Shown here in pieces: positions 49,156 to 58,089 of a DNA stretch of 64,000 bases. The position numbers and the translations under genes were made by a program. This DNA is from JAKFYM01 sp964416595 (GTDB taxonomy: Bacteria; Bdellovibrionota; UBA1018; CAIPTA01): positions 34,670-98,669 of the forward strand of contig CAYQES010000008.1 of NCBI GenBank assembly GCA_964416595.1, given 5' to 3'. Each line of letters starts with the position of its first letter. Position 1 is the stretch's first letter. The notes under the pieces are model-generated. The model saw nothing but the letters and a program-made list of their open reading frames with translations. It had not been told where the DNA came from and searched no databases.

Positions 49156-49853
49156 ATATCTGCCTAATCCCCGCCCGGGGCGGAAGCAAAAGAATCCCGA
49201 AGAAAAATAGCAAATTATTTGCGGGCGCCCCCATTATCACCTATCCAATCCGGGCTGCCCGAGCGTCCGGCCTATTTTCCCGCATCATCGTTTCCACGGA
49301 TAGCGAAGAAATCGCAGCCATTGCCCGGGAGGCGGGAGCGGAAGTGCCCTTTATGCGTCCGGAAAATATTTCGGGAGATCACACCACCACCGCAGAAGTT
49401 CTGCTCCATGGCCTAGAGTGGCTGAGAGCCCAAGGAGAAAATCCTGAATACCTTTGCTGCATTTATCCCACTGCGCCCTTTTTGGATCCTGTGTATTTAA
49501 AACGGGGGCTTGAGCTCTTGAAAACAAAGGGCGGAGGCGGTGCCTTTTCTGTAACCACCTTCCCCTTCCCCCCCTTCCGGGCCCATCGCTTGAATCGAGA
49601 AGGGCGCTTGGAAATGCTCTGGCCAGAGCACGAGCTTACCCGCTCCAATGATTTGCCCGAGGCCTACCACGATGCGGGTCAATTTTACTGGCTGAAAGTG
49701 CAAAACTTCCTGCAAGAAAAGAAAGTGTGGCCTAAAGATGCTTGGCCCATAGTGCTCCCCCGCCAATGGGTGCAGGACATTGACACCCCCGAGGATTGGC
49801 AAGTTGCGGAGCTCATGTATCAGCGATATATTGTGCAACATCCGAGAAACTAA
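49152..49853 (+). CDS. pseF: CMP-nonulosonate cytidylyltransferase, PseF type
   Basis: 233 residues from the GTGA overlap. The CTP-binding start ICLIPARGGSKRIPKKN (2-18) is diagnostic of NeuA/PseF/KdsB-type transferases. TDSEEIAAIAREAGAE, RPENISGDHTTT and YPTAPFLD follow, and YHDAGQFYWLKV near 163-174 is closest to PseF. It activates the eight- or nine-carbon acid as its CMP derivative for transfer by a glycosyltransferase. The product could be from PseI (11861) or the NeuB-cupin (45451). It lies directly after PseC and 11 bases before the amidotransferase gene. Confidence 0.9.
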   Translation: MNICLIPARGGSKRIPKKNSKLFAGAPIITYPIRAARASGLFSRIIVSTDSEEIAAIAREAGAEVPFMRPENISGDHTTTAEVLLHGLEWLRAQGENPEYLCCIYPTAPFLDPVYLKRGLELLKTKGGGGAFSVTTFPFPPFRAHRLNREGRLEMLWPEHELTRSNDLPEAYHDAGQFYWLKVQNFLQEKKVWPKDAWPIVLPRQWVQDIDTPEDWQVAELMYQRYIVQHPRN

Positions 49854-49864
49854 AGGATATTCCC

Positions 49865-51013
49865 ATGAAGTACTGTCGAAAATGCGTCATGCCAGATACC
49901 AAACCAGATCTCTCTTTCGACGAAGAGGGTGTGTGTAGCGCTTGCCGCAATTTTGAACGCAGGAAAGAAGTGGATTGGGATGCCCGAAGGAAAGAATTAG
50001 AAACTATTCTTGCCCGTTACCGCTCTAAAAACGGTAACCACTGGGATTGTATCGTGCCTGTTAGCGGCGGAAAGGACAGCACCTACCAAGTGATTAAAAC
50101 CTTGGAGCTGGGCATGAATCCTTTGTGCGTTACGTCCACTACCTGTGACCTTTCAGAAATCGGCCGACAAAACATTGAAAATATCAAACGGCTCGGAGTG
50201 GATTACGTAGAGTTCTCTCCCAATCCCCATATCCGCCGAAAATTGAATCGCATTGGTCTCACCCAAGTGGGAGATATTTCTTGGCCGGAGCATGTGGGCA
50301 TTTTCACTATCCCCGTGCGCGCCGCCGTGCAATTTAAGGTTCCACTTTTGTTCTGGGGAGAAAATTCCCAGAATGAATATGGTGGCCCCGCCGCCGCTTC
50401 CCAATCAAATGTATTAAATCGCCGCTGGCTAGAAGAATTTGGCGGCCTACTAGGTTTACGCGTTAGTGATGTGGTGGGAATGGAAGGCATCGAAACCAAG
50501 CATCTGATCGCTTACACTTACCCTACCGATGAACAATTAAAAGAAGTGGGAGTTACGGGTTTATTCCTCGGCCACTATATTCCTTGGGATGGCTATACGA
50601 ATGTTCTTATCGCCCAAGCTCACGGCTTCAAATCTATCAATGGCCTGGTGGAAGGCTCCATCGTAAATTATGAAAACCTCGATAACCACCAAACGGGGAT
50701 CCACGATTATTTTAAATTCCTAAAATTCGGTTTCGGCCGGAGCACGGATTTGGCTTGCTTGCATTTGCGCCGTGGCCGTCTCAGCCGCAGCGATGCGATG
50801 ACAATGGTGCGCATGCATGATGGAAAATTCCCTTGGACTTGCCTCGGCAAACCCTTGGAAAAAATCTTGGCGCCCCTAGAAATCACGGTGCCCCAATTTA
50901 TCGAAATTTGCGATCGCTTCACCAATAAAAAGCTTTTCAAAACTGACGCTCGAGGCCAGCTGGTAAAAGATAAAGACGGGAACCTCACTAAACTGCATTA
51001 CGATAACCCATGA
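49865..51013 (+). CDS. N-acetyl sugar amidotransferase, WbuX/PseA type
   Basis: 382 residues from ATG 49865 (AAAGGA ahead); a frame from 49796 overlaps PseF and is unlikely. The N-terminus has two CXXC pairs, YCRKC and CSAC (3-29), a zinc-ribbon-like start, then VPVSGGKDSTYQ (about 62-73), the ATP-pyrophosphatase loop. LLFWGENSQNEYGG and LDNHQTGIHDYFKF are family marks of TIGR03573-type sugar amidotransferases. With HisH- and HisF-like partners it turns an N-acetyl into an acetamidino (amidine) group, as PseA does in Campylobacter pseudaminic acid and WbuX in O-antigens. It overlaps the HisH-like gene by 4 bases (ATGA). Confidence 0.9.
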   Translation: MKYCRKCVMPDTKPDLSFDEEGVCSACRNFERRKEVDWDARRKELETILARYRSKNGNHWDCIVPVSGGKDSTYQVIKTLELGMNPLCVTSTTCDLSEIGRQNIENIKRLGVDYVEFSPNPHIRRKLNRIGLTQVGDISWPEHVGIFTIPVRAAVQFKVPLLFWGENSQNEYGGPAAASQSNVLNRRWLEEFGGLLGLRVSDVVGMEGIETKHLIAYTYPTDEQLKEVGVTGLFLGHYIPWDGYTNVLIAQAHGFKSINGLVEGSIVNYENLDNHQTGIHDYFKFLKFGFGRSTDLACLHLRRGRLSRSDAMTMVRMHDGKFPWTCLGKPLEKILAPLEITVPQFIEICDRFTNKKLFKTDARGQLVKDKDGNLTKLHYDNP

Positions 51014-51627
51014 GCGTTTTGATCATCGACTACGGCACCTCCAATATCGACTCTGTGAAGCGGGCCGTGGAAGAGTGTGGCCACAAGGCCGAGATTTCTG
51101 CCGATCCTAAAGCTGCAGCCACCGTCTCTAAACTTATCTTACCCGGAGTAGGTAATTTTTCCGATGCGGCCCCCAAACTAAAAGAGAGTGGTTGGGATGA
51201 AGTGATTCGTAAAGAAGTGCTCGAAAACAAAATCCCCCTCTTAGGAATTTGTTTGGGCATGCAACTCTTAGGAAGCTTTGGTGAAGAAGGAACTGGCACC
51301 CCTGGCTTAGGATTAATTCCTGGAAAAATTGAACGTCTCCAACCCACAGCGCAGGATTTCCGCATTCCCCATATGGGCTGGAACCAAGTGCACCCCCAGA
51401 AAAAAGGCAGCTCTTTATTCCATAACATTCAGGATGGAAAAGATTTTTATTTTGTGCACAGCTACCATTTTAAACCCACAAATCCTGCTGCCATTGCCGC
51501 CACCACTCCCTACTGCGGGGGATTTGTTTCGGCCGTGGAGCAAAACAATATTTACGGAGTGCAATTCCACCCGGAAAAAAGCCAAAAAGCGGGCTTTCGG
51601 TTGTTAAAGAATTTTTTAGAGCTGTAA
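51010..51627 (+). CDS. HisH-like glutaminase subunit of sugar amidotransferase (WbuY type)
   Basis: 205 residues. Class I glutamine amidotransferase with the catalytic triad: nucleophile Cys in LGICLGMQLLG (about 78-88), and His and Glu in VQFHPEKSQKAGF near 185. The N-terminus IIDYGTSNIDSVKRA follows HisH (usual DYGxGN). It supplies ammonia from glutamine to the WbuX enzyme through the HisF-like channel. True histidine synthesis is unlikely because the neighbouring HisF-like protein lacks the catalytic aspartate. It begins at an ATGA overlap with the WbuX gene and is followed 3 bases later by the HisF-like gene. Confidence 0.9.
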   Translation: MSVLIIDYGTSNIDSVKRAVEECGHKAEISADPKAAATVSKLILPGVGNFSDAAPKLKESGWDEVIRKEVLENKIPLLGICLGMQLLGSFGEEGTGTPGLGLIPGKIERLQPTAQDFRIPHMGWNQVHPQKKGSSLFHNIQDGKDFYFVHSYHFKPTNPAAIAATTPYCGGFVSAVEQNNIYGVQFHPEKSQKAGFRLLKNFLEL

Positions 51628-51630
51628 ATC

Positions 51631-52389
51631 ATGCTGAAAAAAAGAATCATTCCCACTCTCCTCTATAAAAACCACGGCCTCGTGAAAGGCATTGGTTTTG
51701 ATAGTTGGCGGCGGGTGGGCACGGCCCTGCCCGCCATCAAGGTGTTTAATAACCGGGAAGTGGACGAATTAGTTTTACTGGATATTGCCGCCACCCCAGA
51801 AAATCGCTTGGTGGATTTAGAAGAAATTGATCGTTTGGCCGATGAATGCTTCATGCCCCTAACTGTAGGGGGAGGTGTGCGGGAAATGGATGATATCCAC
51901 CGCTTGCTACGGGCCGGGGCCGATAAGGTAGCCTTAAACACGGGCGCCCTCCATCGGCCTGAACTCATTCGGGAAGCGGCGGCATCTTTCGGCTCCCAAT
52001 GCATCGTAATATCTATCGACGCCCGAGGTGAAAGCTCAGGGAAATACGAAGTTTATGGCCATTGTGGCCAAAAGCCCACGGGCAAAAACGTGGTGGCTTG
52101 GGCCCAGGAAGTGGAATCCCTTGGGGCCGGCGAAATCCTACTCACTTCCGTGGAGCGGGATGGCACCATGGATGGTTATGATGTAAGACTCATTAAAGCC
52201 GTTTCCGAGGCCGTTTCTATTCCTGTGATCGCCTCAGGGGGAGCTGGAAACTATGAGCATATGGCCCAAGCGTTCCTAGAAGGGAATGCTTCCGCCGTGG
52301 CGGCCGCCAGCATTTTCCAGTTCACAGAGCAAACGCCCCTGGAGGCGAAGCGCTACCTTCAGGGCAAAGGCATAGAAGTTAGGGTATAG
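51631..52389 (+). CDS. HisF-like subunit of sugar amidotransferase (WbuZ type)
   Basis: 252 residues. TIM barrel of the HisF family: KRIIPTLLYKNHGLVKGIGF (4-23), LTVGGGVREMDDIHRLL, DKVALNTGALHRPELI, VISIDARGE and VIASGGAGNYEHM. The HisF catalytic Asp11 (CLDVKDGR) is replaced by Leu, while the second Asp (about 130, ISIDARGE) is kept. The loss of Asp11 is a feature of WbuZ-type proteins, which channel ammonia rather than cyclise PRFAR. It forms the third member of the amidination trio with the genes at 49865 and 51010. The next gene follows after 12 bases behind AGGAG. Confidence 0.9.
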   Translation: MLKKRIIPTLLYKNHGLVKGIGFDSWRRVGTALPAIKVFNNREVDELVLLDIAATPENRLVDLEEIDRLADECFMPLTVGGGVREMDDIHRLLRAGADKVALNTGALHRPELIREAAASFGSQCIVISIDARGESSGKYEVYGHCGQKPTGKNVVAWAQEVESLGAGEILLTSVERDGTMDGYDVRLIKAVSEAVSIPVIASGGAGNYEHMAQAFLEGNASAVAAASIFQFTEQTPLEAKRYLQGKGIEVRV

Positions 52390-52401
52390 GAGAAAAAAAT
52401 T

Positions 52402-53046
52402 ATGACAAAAACCACCGCACAAACGAATAAATGGTCTTCTGAGTTCGGCAAAGATTATACGGATCGTAACCCCCACACTCCCGAAGGCATGGATGAACTG
52501 TATATGACCAACTTTGGTCTCACGCGCTCCAGCTTGAATGAGGAGTTTCTTGGCAAACTAGATCGCTCCATTAAGATTTTAGAAGTAGGCGCAAACGTGG
52601 GCGCGCAATTGTTGGGTTTACAAAAAATGGGTTTCACCAATTTGTACGGCGTAGAATTGCAAGGCTACGCGGTGGAGCAAGCTAAAGCCCGCACAAAAAA
52701 CATCAACCTCATCCAAGGAACCGGTTTTGATATTCCATTTAAGGACGGTTTCTTCGACCTTGTTTATACTTCCGGCGTTTTGATCCACATCAGCCCAGCA
52801 GACATTGGCAAGGTGATGGACGAAATGTACCGCTGCAGTAATCGCTACATTTGGGGTTGCGAATATTTTGCCGATAAAATGACCGAGGTCCCCTATCGCG
52901 GCCAAAGTAATCTCCTATGGAAAGCCAACTACGCGGGAATGTTCCAGGAAAAATTCAAAAACTTGAAAATGGTGAAAGAAAAGTTTTTTAAGTACATCAA
53001 CGATGGTTCCAATAACGTGGACACGATGTACCTATTGGAAAAATAA
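52402..53046 (+). CDS. Pseudaminic acid-associated methyltransferase
   Basis: 214 residues. Class I SAM methyltransferase: IKILEVGANVGAQLLGL (about 57-73), LYGVELQGYAVEQAKA, then FFDLVYTSGVLIHISP (about 116-131). The N-terminal NKWSSEFGKDYTDRNPHTPE (9-28) and the C-terminal region match the TIGR03587 family, found with pseudaminic acid genes. It probably methylates a nonulosonic acid, perhaps at the amidino or an O-position. It sits 12 bases after the HisF-like gene and 5 bases before the SpsF-like gene, all plus strand. Confidence 0.85.
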   Translation: MTKTTAQTNKWSSEFGKDYTDRNPHTPEGMDELYMTNFGLTRSSLNEEFLGKLDRSIKILEVGANVGAQLLGLQKMGFTNLYGVELQGYAVEQAKARTKNINLIQGTGFDIPFKDGFFDLVYTSGVLIHISPADIGKVMDEMYRCSNRYIWGCEYFADKMTEVPYRGQSNLLWKANYAGMFQEKFKNLKMVKEKFFKYINDGSNNVDTMYLLEK

Positions 53047-53051
53047 AACCC

Positions 53052-53828
53052 ATGCACGCTCATTTACGGCCCCAGGGAAAACCAAAGATCGTAGCCACCG
53101 TGGAATGCCGCATGACCTCTAGCCGCCTCCCAGGCAAGGTGATGATGGAATCCCTAGGAAAACCCATGCTGGAAATCCTCGTGGAGCGTCTACGAGCCGT
53201 GAAACAAATCGACGCGATCGTGCTCGCCACCACCACCAATGCCCAAGATGATTGCATCGTGGAGCTCGCAAAAAAATTGAAAGTGCACAGCTATCGGGGG
53301 TCCGAGGAAGATGTGTTGCGACGTGTATTGGGTGCCGCCGATTCCGTGAACGCCCAATTGATCGTGGAAATCACGGGCGACTGCCCACTCCTAGATCCCG
53401 AGATCGTTTCGCAAACTATTGATCTTTATTTTGACAATCCCTGCGATTACGCAGCCAACTGCCTAAAACAAACATTCCCTTTGGGCATGGAAACCCAAGT
53501 TTTTTCCACGGAACTTTTACGCCTGGCGGATAAAGATGGCCTCACCCCCGAAGATCGGGAACACGTGAGCTGGTACTTCATCCGCAACCCAAAACTTTTT
53601 TCTTTGCTGCAATTGCCCGCGCCACCAGCGGCCAACTTCCCCGAAGTGCGCCTCACCCTGGATGAAATCGATGATTACAAGATTATCGATCAGGTGTACC
53701 GAAATCTCTATCCCAAGAATCGGCTCTTCACTTGCCAGGAAATGATGGAGTTCTTGAAAAAAAATACGACAGTGCTGGCCCTAAATCAGCACGTAAAGCA
53801 AAAAACGCTTCCTCCCATTGAGCCATGA
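53052..53828 (+). CDS. SpsF-type cytidylyltransferase
   Basis: 258 residues. It has a nucleotidyltransferase (GT-A) fold with VECRMTSSRLPGKVM (17-31), the SpsF-type activation loop, VLATTTNAQDD, VEITGDCPLLDPEIV (about 101-115) with the metal Asp, and VRLTLDEIDDYKII near 204. SpsF-like proteins sit in spore-coat and flagellar glycan loci and are thought to activate a sugar acid with CTP. Here it follows the Pse-associated methylase and precedes a Gfo/Idh gene (ATGA overlap at 53825). With its neighbours it may serve a second activated sugar, distinct from the PseF product. Confidence 0.82.
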   Translation: MHAHLRPQGKPKIVATVECRMTSSRLPGKVMMESLGKPMLEILVERLRAVKQIDAIVLATTTNAQDDCIVELAKKLKVHSYRGSEEDVLRRVLGAADSVNAQLIVEITGDCPLLDPEIVSQTIDLYFDNPCDYAANCLKQTFPLGMETQVFSTELLRLADKDGLTPEDREHVSWYFIRNPKLFSLLQLPAPPAANFPEVRLTLDEIDDYKIIDQVYRNLYPKNRLFTCQEMMEFLKKNTTVLALNQHVKQKTLPPIEP

Positions 53829-54793
53829 CACAAAAACACTCCGTTTTTATTCTAGGACTGGGAAAAATCGGATTGACCTATGATCTCCACTCCTCGGCGG
53901 AGAATTTTTTTTCCCACACGAAAACTTTTTCTAAACACCCTGCTTTTTCCTTAAAAGCCGCCGCGGATCCTAACGCCAAAGCTCGGGAAACTTTTCAATC
54001 AGTAACAAAGGATGTACCCGTATTTGCGGATCTAAATGAAGTGCCAGATTCAAAATTCGACGTAGTGGTAATTGCCAATCCCACGGAATTACACGCAAGC
54101 AGCGTGGAAGAGTGTTTACGCTTTCGCCCGAAACTCATTCTTTTGGAAAAACCTGTCGCGGCTTCCCGTAAAGAAGCGGAAAAAATCCGAGCGCATCTGC
54201 AAAAAGAAAAAATTGCCTGCTTTGTGAATTACATCCGTAGGGCTGATCCGGGTTTTGCGGAGTTACGTTCCTTTTTGCAATCAAAAAAGCTAGGTGAGTT
54301 TCAGGGCGGATACTGCGTTTACGGTCGCGGCCTTTTGAACTTCGCCTCTCACTATATAGATCTCTTGAACTTTCTTCTTGGCGCCGGGAAAATCGGAGTA
54401 TTTCTTGAGAATACGGGATGGCACCGGCCCGCAGTGGATCCTGAGCCGGCCTTTTCCTTAAAATACCAAGAGAAAGATATTACCTTCAACCCCGTAGGGA
54501 AAAATTCTTACGACGCCGGAGAAATGGATTTATTTTTCTCCCAAGGTCGTGTGCGACTCACAAATTTCTGTGAAAAGATCGAACTCTTCACCCCCCAGGC
54601 GAATACCACATACGAAGGCTATAAAAGCCTTGCTCCCGCCAACATGAATATTTCCACGGATATGCAACGCTACCAGTGGAACGTGGCCGAAGCGATTGAC
54701 CATTTTTTCCGCAACGGCACGCCGCTGCCTTCCACTTTGGATTCAGCCATGGAGAGCCTAAATATCTGCTTGGAGATCACCAAGCATGCCTAA
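53825..54793 (+). CDS. Gfo/Idh/MocA-family oxidoreductase
   Basis: 322 residues from the ATGA overlap. The N-terminal fold has FILGLGKIGLTYDL (8-21), VVVIANPTELHASSV and LILLEKPVAASRKEAEKI with the catalytic Lys-Pro (about 100-117). FVNYIRRADPGFAELR and the C-terminal ASHYIDLLNFLL strand follow the family. It is likely to oxidise or reduce an SpsF-linked or related sugar intermediate. It is a little shorter than the other Gfo/Idh protein (366 residues) and clearly not a duplicate. It overlaps the next gene by 8 bases. Confidence 0.85.
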   Translation: MTQKHSVFILGLGKIGLTYDLHSSAENFFSHTKTFSKHPAFSLKAAADPNAKARETFQSVTKDVPVFADLNEVPDSKFDVVVIANPTELHASSVEECLRFRPKLILLEKPVAASRKEAEKIRAHLQKEKIACFVNYIRRADPGFAELRSFLQSKKLGEFQGGYCVYGRGLLNFASHYIDLLNFLLGAGKIGVFLENTGWHRPAVDPEPAFSLKYQEKDITFNPVGKNSYDAGEMDLFFSQGRVRLTNFCEKIELFTPQANTTYEGYKSLAPANMNISTDMQRYQWNVAEAIDHFFRNGTPLPSTLDSAMESLNICLEITKHA

Positions 54794-55727
54794 GGTGCTA
54801 TTGGTTTCCCACGATGCGGGTGGAGCAGAAGTACTCTCCGCCTGGGCTAAAAAAAATCAGGGTCAATATGAAATGTATCTCTCCGCCGAAGGCCCCGCTG
54901 CCAGGATTTTCCATCGGGATCATCCAGAACTAAAAAATAATTCCTTAGAAATACTCGAAAACTTTTCCGGCAATGATTGGCTACTCACAGCCACTAGTCT
55001 TGAAGCGGATTTGGAGCGTAGGGCATTGGCGAAAGCCCGTTCTCTAGGCGTGCGTTCCGTTTCGTTCTTGGACCATTGGGATTTATTTTCTGAACGCTTC
55101 GGCTCGGCCACAGATTGGAAAAGTCGCCTGCCCGATGAAGTGTGGGTGGGAGATCACTATGGCTATGAGTACGCCCTAAAGAGCGGCTTTCCCTTGTCCA
55201 CTTTGAAGCAAGTGGAAAACCCCTATTTTGAGCAGCTTAAAAGCCAAGCGCAGCCCCGGCGGCCATGGAAAAAAGATCTCTCTATCCTTTTCATCGGCGA
55301 ACCCATTAGTCGTAAAATCCAGGCCACCTTTAGAGAAAAGGCCGGGGAATACGATGACGAAATTGCCAATATGCGCAAATTTCTAGGGGCCGCCAGTAAG
55401 TATGGTAATTTGTTTTCCAAGATCATGCTCCGCCTGCATCCCTCGGAAGAAGTCTCCAAATATAATGGCCTCATCACTGAGCACCAAAAGCATTTTCCTC
55501 TGGCACTATCCCATGGCACCACCCTCTTTCAGGATATCCAAAGCCACGATGTGATTTTTGGCATCGAAAGTATGGCGCTAGTGGTAGCAGTGTTGTTAAA
55601 TAAAGATGTTTTTAGCTGCGTCACAGGAAAACCCTGGGAGATTTCTCTTCCCCATAAAGAAATCCTCCGCTTTCCTCGCTACGAAGACGCTTTCGCCCAT
55701 TTAGGCCAAAGAAAGGAAAACTCATGA
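54786..55727 (+). CDS. GT-B-like protein of unknown role
   Basis: 313 residues. The N-terminus MPKVLLVSHDAGGAEVLSAW is a nucleotide-fold start, LTATSLEADLERRAL and SFLDHWDLFSERFG follow, and MLRLHPSEEVSKYNG (about 218-232) together with FGIESMALVVAVLL (the S/G donor-like motif) resemble GT-B enzymes with an R-X-H-P block. It is compact for a glycosyltransferase. It might be a transferase, or a sugar-nucleotide hydrolase analogous to PseG, which is missing from the locus. No family is recognised. It overlaps the genes on both sides (8 and 4 bases), so it is part of the operon. Confidence 0.65.
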   Translation: MPKVLLVSHDAGGAEVLSAWAKKNQGQYEMYLSAEGPAARIFHRDHPELKNNSLEILENFSGNDWLLTATSLEADLERRALAKARSLGVRSVSFLDHWDLFSERFGSATDWKSRLPDEVWVGDHYGYEYALKSGFPLSTLKQVENPYFEQLKSQAQPRRPWKKDLSILFIGEPISRKIQATFREKAGEYDDEIANMRKFLGAASKYGNLFSKIMLRLHPSEEVSKYNGLITEHQKHFPLALSHGTTLFQDIQSHDVIFGIESMALVVAVLLNKDVFSCVTGKPWEISLPHKEILRFPRYEDAFAHLGQRKENS

Positions 55728-57040
55728 GCCAATTAGCCATTCTTGGAGGCAAACCCCACCGCACGAAACCTTTTCCCGCCTATAAAGTGATCGGCCAAGA
55801 GGAAAAAGACGCCGTGGCGAAAGTATTGGATACGGGTATCCTTTCCCGCTTCCTCGGCTGCTGGCATGAAGATTTTTACGGTGGCCCCCAAATCCAGGCC
55901 CTGGAAAAAGAATGGGCTAAATATTTTAAATGCAAACACGCCATCGCCGTGAATTCTGCTACTTCTGGTCTCTACTGCGCCGTGGGCGCCGCTGGTGTGG
56001 GTCCTGGTGATGAAGTAATTGTTTCTCCTTACACCATGGCCGCTTCCGCTACTGCGCCCGTAGTTTATGGTGCCGTGCCCGTATTCGCGGATATCGAAGA
56101 GGACTACTTTTGCCTAGACCCAAAATCCGTGGAAGCCCGGATCACCCCCCGCACAAAAGCCATCATCGTGGTGGATATTTTTGGTTTGCCCTATGATGCA
56201 GATGCCATCAACGCCATCGCCAAAAAACACAACCTCATCGTGATTGAAGACACAGCCCAAGCCCCCGGCGCCCTCTACAAAGGAAAGTTCGCTGGCACCT
56301 TGGCCGATATGGGCATTTTCTCCTTGAACTACCACAAGCACATTCATTCTGGAGAAGGCGGAATTATTGTTACTGATAACGATGCCCTCGCCGATAAATT
56401 GCGCTTGATCCGTAACCACGCGGAAGCCGTGGTGGACGATAAAGGCGTAACAGATTTAGTAAATATGGTGGGCTTCAACTACCGCATGACAGAAATCGAA
56501 GCCGCCATTACCCGTTGCCAGTTGCCTAAACTTGATGGCCTCTTGAAAAAACGCCAGGAAAACTGCGCCTACCTCGAAGAAGCCCTTAAAGGCATCCCCG
56601 CATTGATTCCGCCCAAATTGCGGAAAGATTGCACCAATGCGTTTTACGTGCACGGCTTCAAATTCAAAGAAGAGATCGCCGGTATTTCCCGGGATGTTTT
56701 CATCAAAGCCGTACGGGCGGAATTACCCGTAACAGAACTCCGGGAAGGCGAGGGTCCGCTCCTTAGCACCGGTTACGTGCGTCCGCTCTACTTACAATCC
56801 ATGTTTCAAAAGCAAATTGCCTACGGCTCCAAAGGCTTCCCTTTCAAAAAGCCTTGGTATGAAGGCGAACTCCGCTACGGCAAAGGCACTTGCCCAGTAA
56901 CGGAGCGCATGTACGAAAAAGAATTCGTGGAACACGAAATGATCCGCCCCCCCATGAGCAAAGAAGATTTGGACGATGTGGCCAAGTGTTTCTGGAAAGT
57001 GTGGGAAAATAGAAAGCAGTTGGAAAGCGCCAAGATTTGA
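55724..57040 (+). CDS. DegT/DnrJ/EryC1/StrS aminotransferase
   Basis: 438 residues from the ATGA overlap. PLP fold: NSATSGLYCAVGAAGVGPGDE (quoted as NSATSGLYCAVG, 77-88), SPYTMAASATAPVVYG, VIEDTAQAPGALYKG and GIFSLNYHKHIHSGEGG with PLP Lys205. It is longer than typical (about 370-400) because of a C-terminal region with GYVRPLYLQSMFQKQI and KGTCPVTERMYEKE. It transfers an amino group to a keto-sugar. With the preceding SpsF and Gfo/Idh genes it may install an amine after oxidation. Its TGA overlaps the TTG of the next gene. Confidence 0.87.
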   Translation: MSQLAILGGKPHRTKPFPAYKVIGQEEKDAVAKVLDTGILSRFLGCWHEDFYGGPQIQALEKEWAKYFKCKHAIAVNSATSGLYCAVGAAGVGPGDEVIVSPYTMAASATAPVVYGAVPVFADIEEDYFCLDPKSVEARITPRTKAIIVVDIFGLPYDADAINAIAKKHNLIVIEDTAQAPGALYKGKFAGTLADMGIFSLNYHKHIHSGEGGIIVTDNDALADKLRLIRNHAEAVVDDKGVTDLVNMVGFNYRMTEIEAAITRCQLPKLDGLLKKRQENCAYLEEALKGIPALIPPKLRKDCTNAFYVHGFKFKEEIAGISRDVFIKAVRAELPVTELREGEGPLLSTGYVRPLYLQSMFQKQIAYGSKGFPFKKPWYEGELRYGKGTCPVTERMYEKEFVEHEMIRPPMSKEDLDDVAKCFWKVWENRKQLESAKI

Positions 57041-58089
57041 AAACGCTGTTTATCTTTCGGGGCGATACCCAAGGCAGGTTATTACGGGATCCACAGGCAC
57101 CCCGGGATTTTCTCTACGGCTACGCCCATTATGAAAAAAGTAAAACCTATATATTAGCTCCGCGTGAGCGGAAAGGTTTCTGGAGTAAACTTTTTTATCT
57201 CATCGAAAAGCCTTTCGCCAAACTCACCCTGATTGGCTTACCGTTGGAAATTTTCCCCCTATTCCGGAAGGAAATCCAAAACACGCAAGTGGTTTTCTGT
57301 ATTAATGATCCCAACAGCCTGGCGCTCTTGTTTTTTAAATGGCTGGGTTTAGTAAAACCCAAAGTAGTGGTACTCATGCAATCCTTACCCGAGCGGGTGA
57401 AATACTTTCAAAAAAAATCATGGATGATTTTTTTCTTACGATGCCTCCTAAAAAAAGCAGACCGGGTGCTCACGTTAAGTGAATCGGCACATATCCCCTT
57501 GAAAAATATTTTTGCTGTATCTGATCAGAAGCTTAAAACTTTTTATTTCGGGGTAGACGAAGATTTCTGGCGGGCGGATCCTGGCGCAAAAAGAGAGAAC
57601 TTTCTCCTCGCCGTGGGCAACGATATGAACCGAGATTACAAAACTCTGATTGAAGCATTGCCTTCAGAAACAGAGCTCGTGATCGTGACGACCAAAAACA
57701 TTCCATCCACAAAAAATTGTAGGGTTTTAAAAAATATCTCCGACCAAGAATTACGCAAACTCTACCAAACCTGTGCTGCTACCATTGTGCCTTCCATTAC
57801 TATCACCTACGAATCCTCAGGGCTAAGTTGCTCCCTGCAAGCTATGGCCTGCGGCTCTCCCGTGATTGCATCGGCCGCTCCAGCTATAACGGAACTTTTT
57901 ATGGCCGGTAGAGATATGCTTTTTTATCAGGCGGAGGATGCGCAGGATTTACGGAAAAAAATCCAACGGCTACAAGAGGATAAAAATTTAAGTGCAGCCT
58001 TGGGCGTTGCGGGGGCCGCTCTCGTGAAGGAAAAATTCACGGCTAAGAAGATGAGCTCTCAACTGGATATTTTTCTCTCCAACTTCTAA
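57037..58089 (+). CDS. Glycosyltransferase family 4
   Basis: 350 residues from the TTGA overlap at 57037. GT-B pattern: LTLSESAHIPLKNIF, FYFGVDEDFWRADPG, then LLAVGNDMNRDYKTLIEAL opening the donor domain, and YESSGLSCSLQAMACGSPVI (about 262-281). The E-X7-E pattern is only partly kept: Glu in YESS is retained, but the second position is Gln. The last residues are basic. It ends the 44334-58089 operon and converges with the secreted gene at 58086 (4-base overlap). Donor and acceptor are unknown. Confidence 0.8.
   Translation: MKTLFIFRGDTQGRLLRDPQAPRDFLYGYAHYEKSKTYILAPRERKGFWSKLFYLIEKPFAKLTLIGLPLEIFPLFRKEIQNTQVVFCINDPNSLALLFFKWLGLVKPKVVVLMQSLPERVKYFQKKSWMIFFLRCLLKKADRVLTLSESAHIPLKNIFAVSDQKLKTFYFGVDEDFWRADPGAKRENFLLAVGNDMNRDYKTLIEALPSETELVIVTTKNIPSTKNCRVLKNISDQELRKLYQTCAATIVPSITITYESSGLSCSLQAMACGSPVIASAAPAITELFMAGRDMLFYQAEDAQDLRKKIQRLQEDKNLSAALGVAGAALVKEKFTAKKMSSQLDIFLSNF

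Noticed and set aside
51010..52389. Histidine biosynthesis hisH-hisF
   Set aside because: The HisF-like protein lacks Asp11, and both genes adjoin a sugar amidotransferase, so glycan amidination is the better reading.
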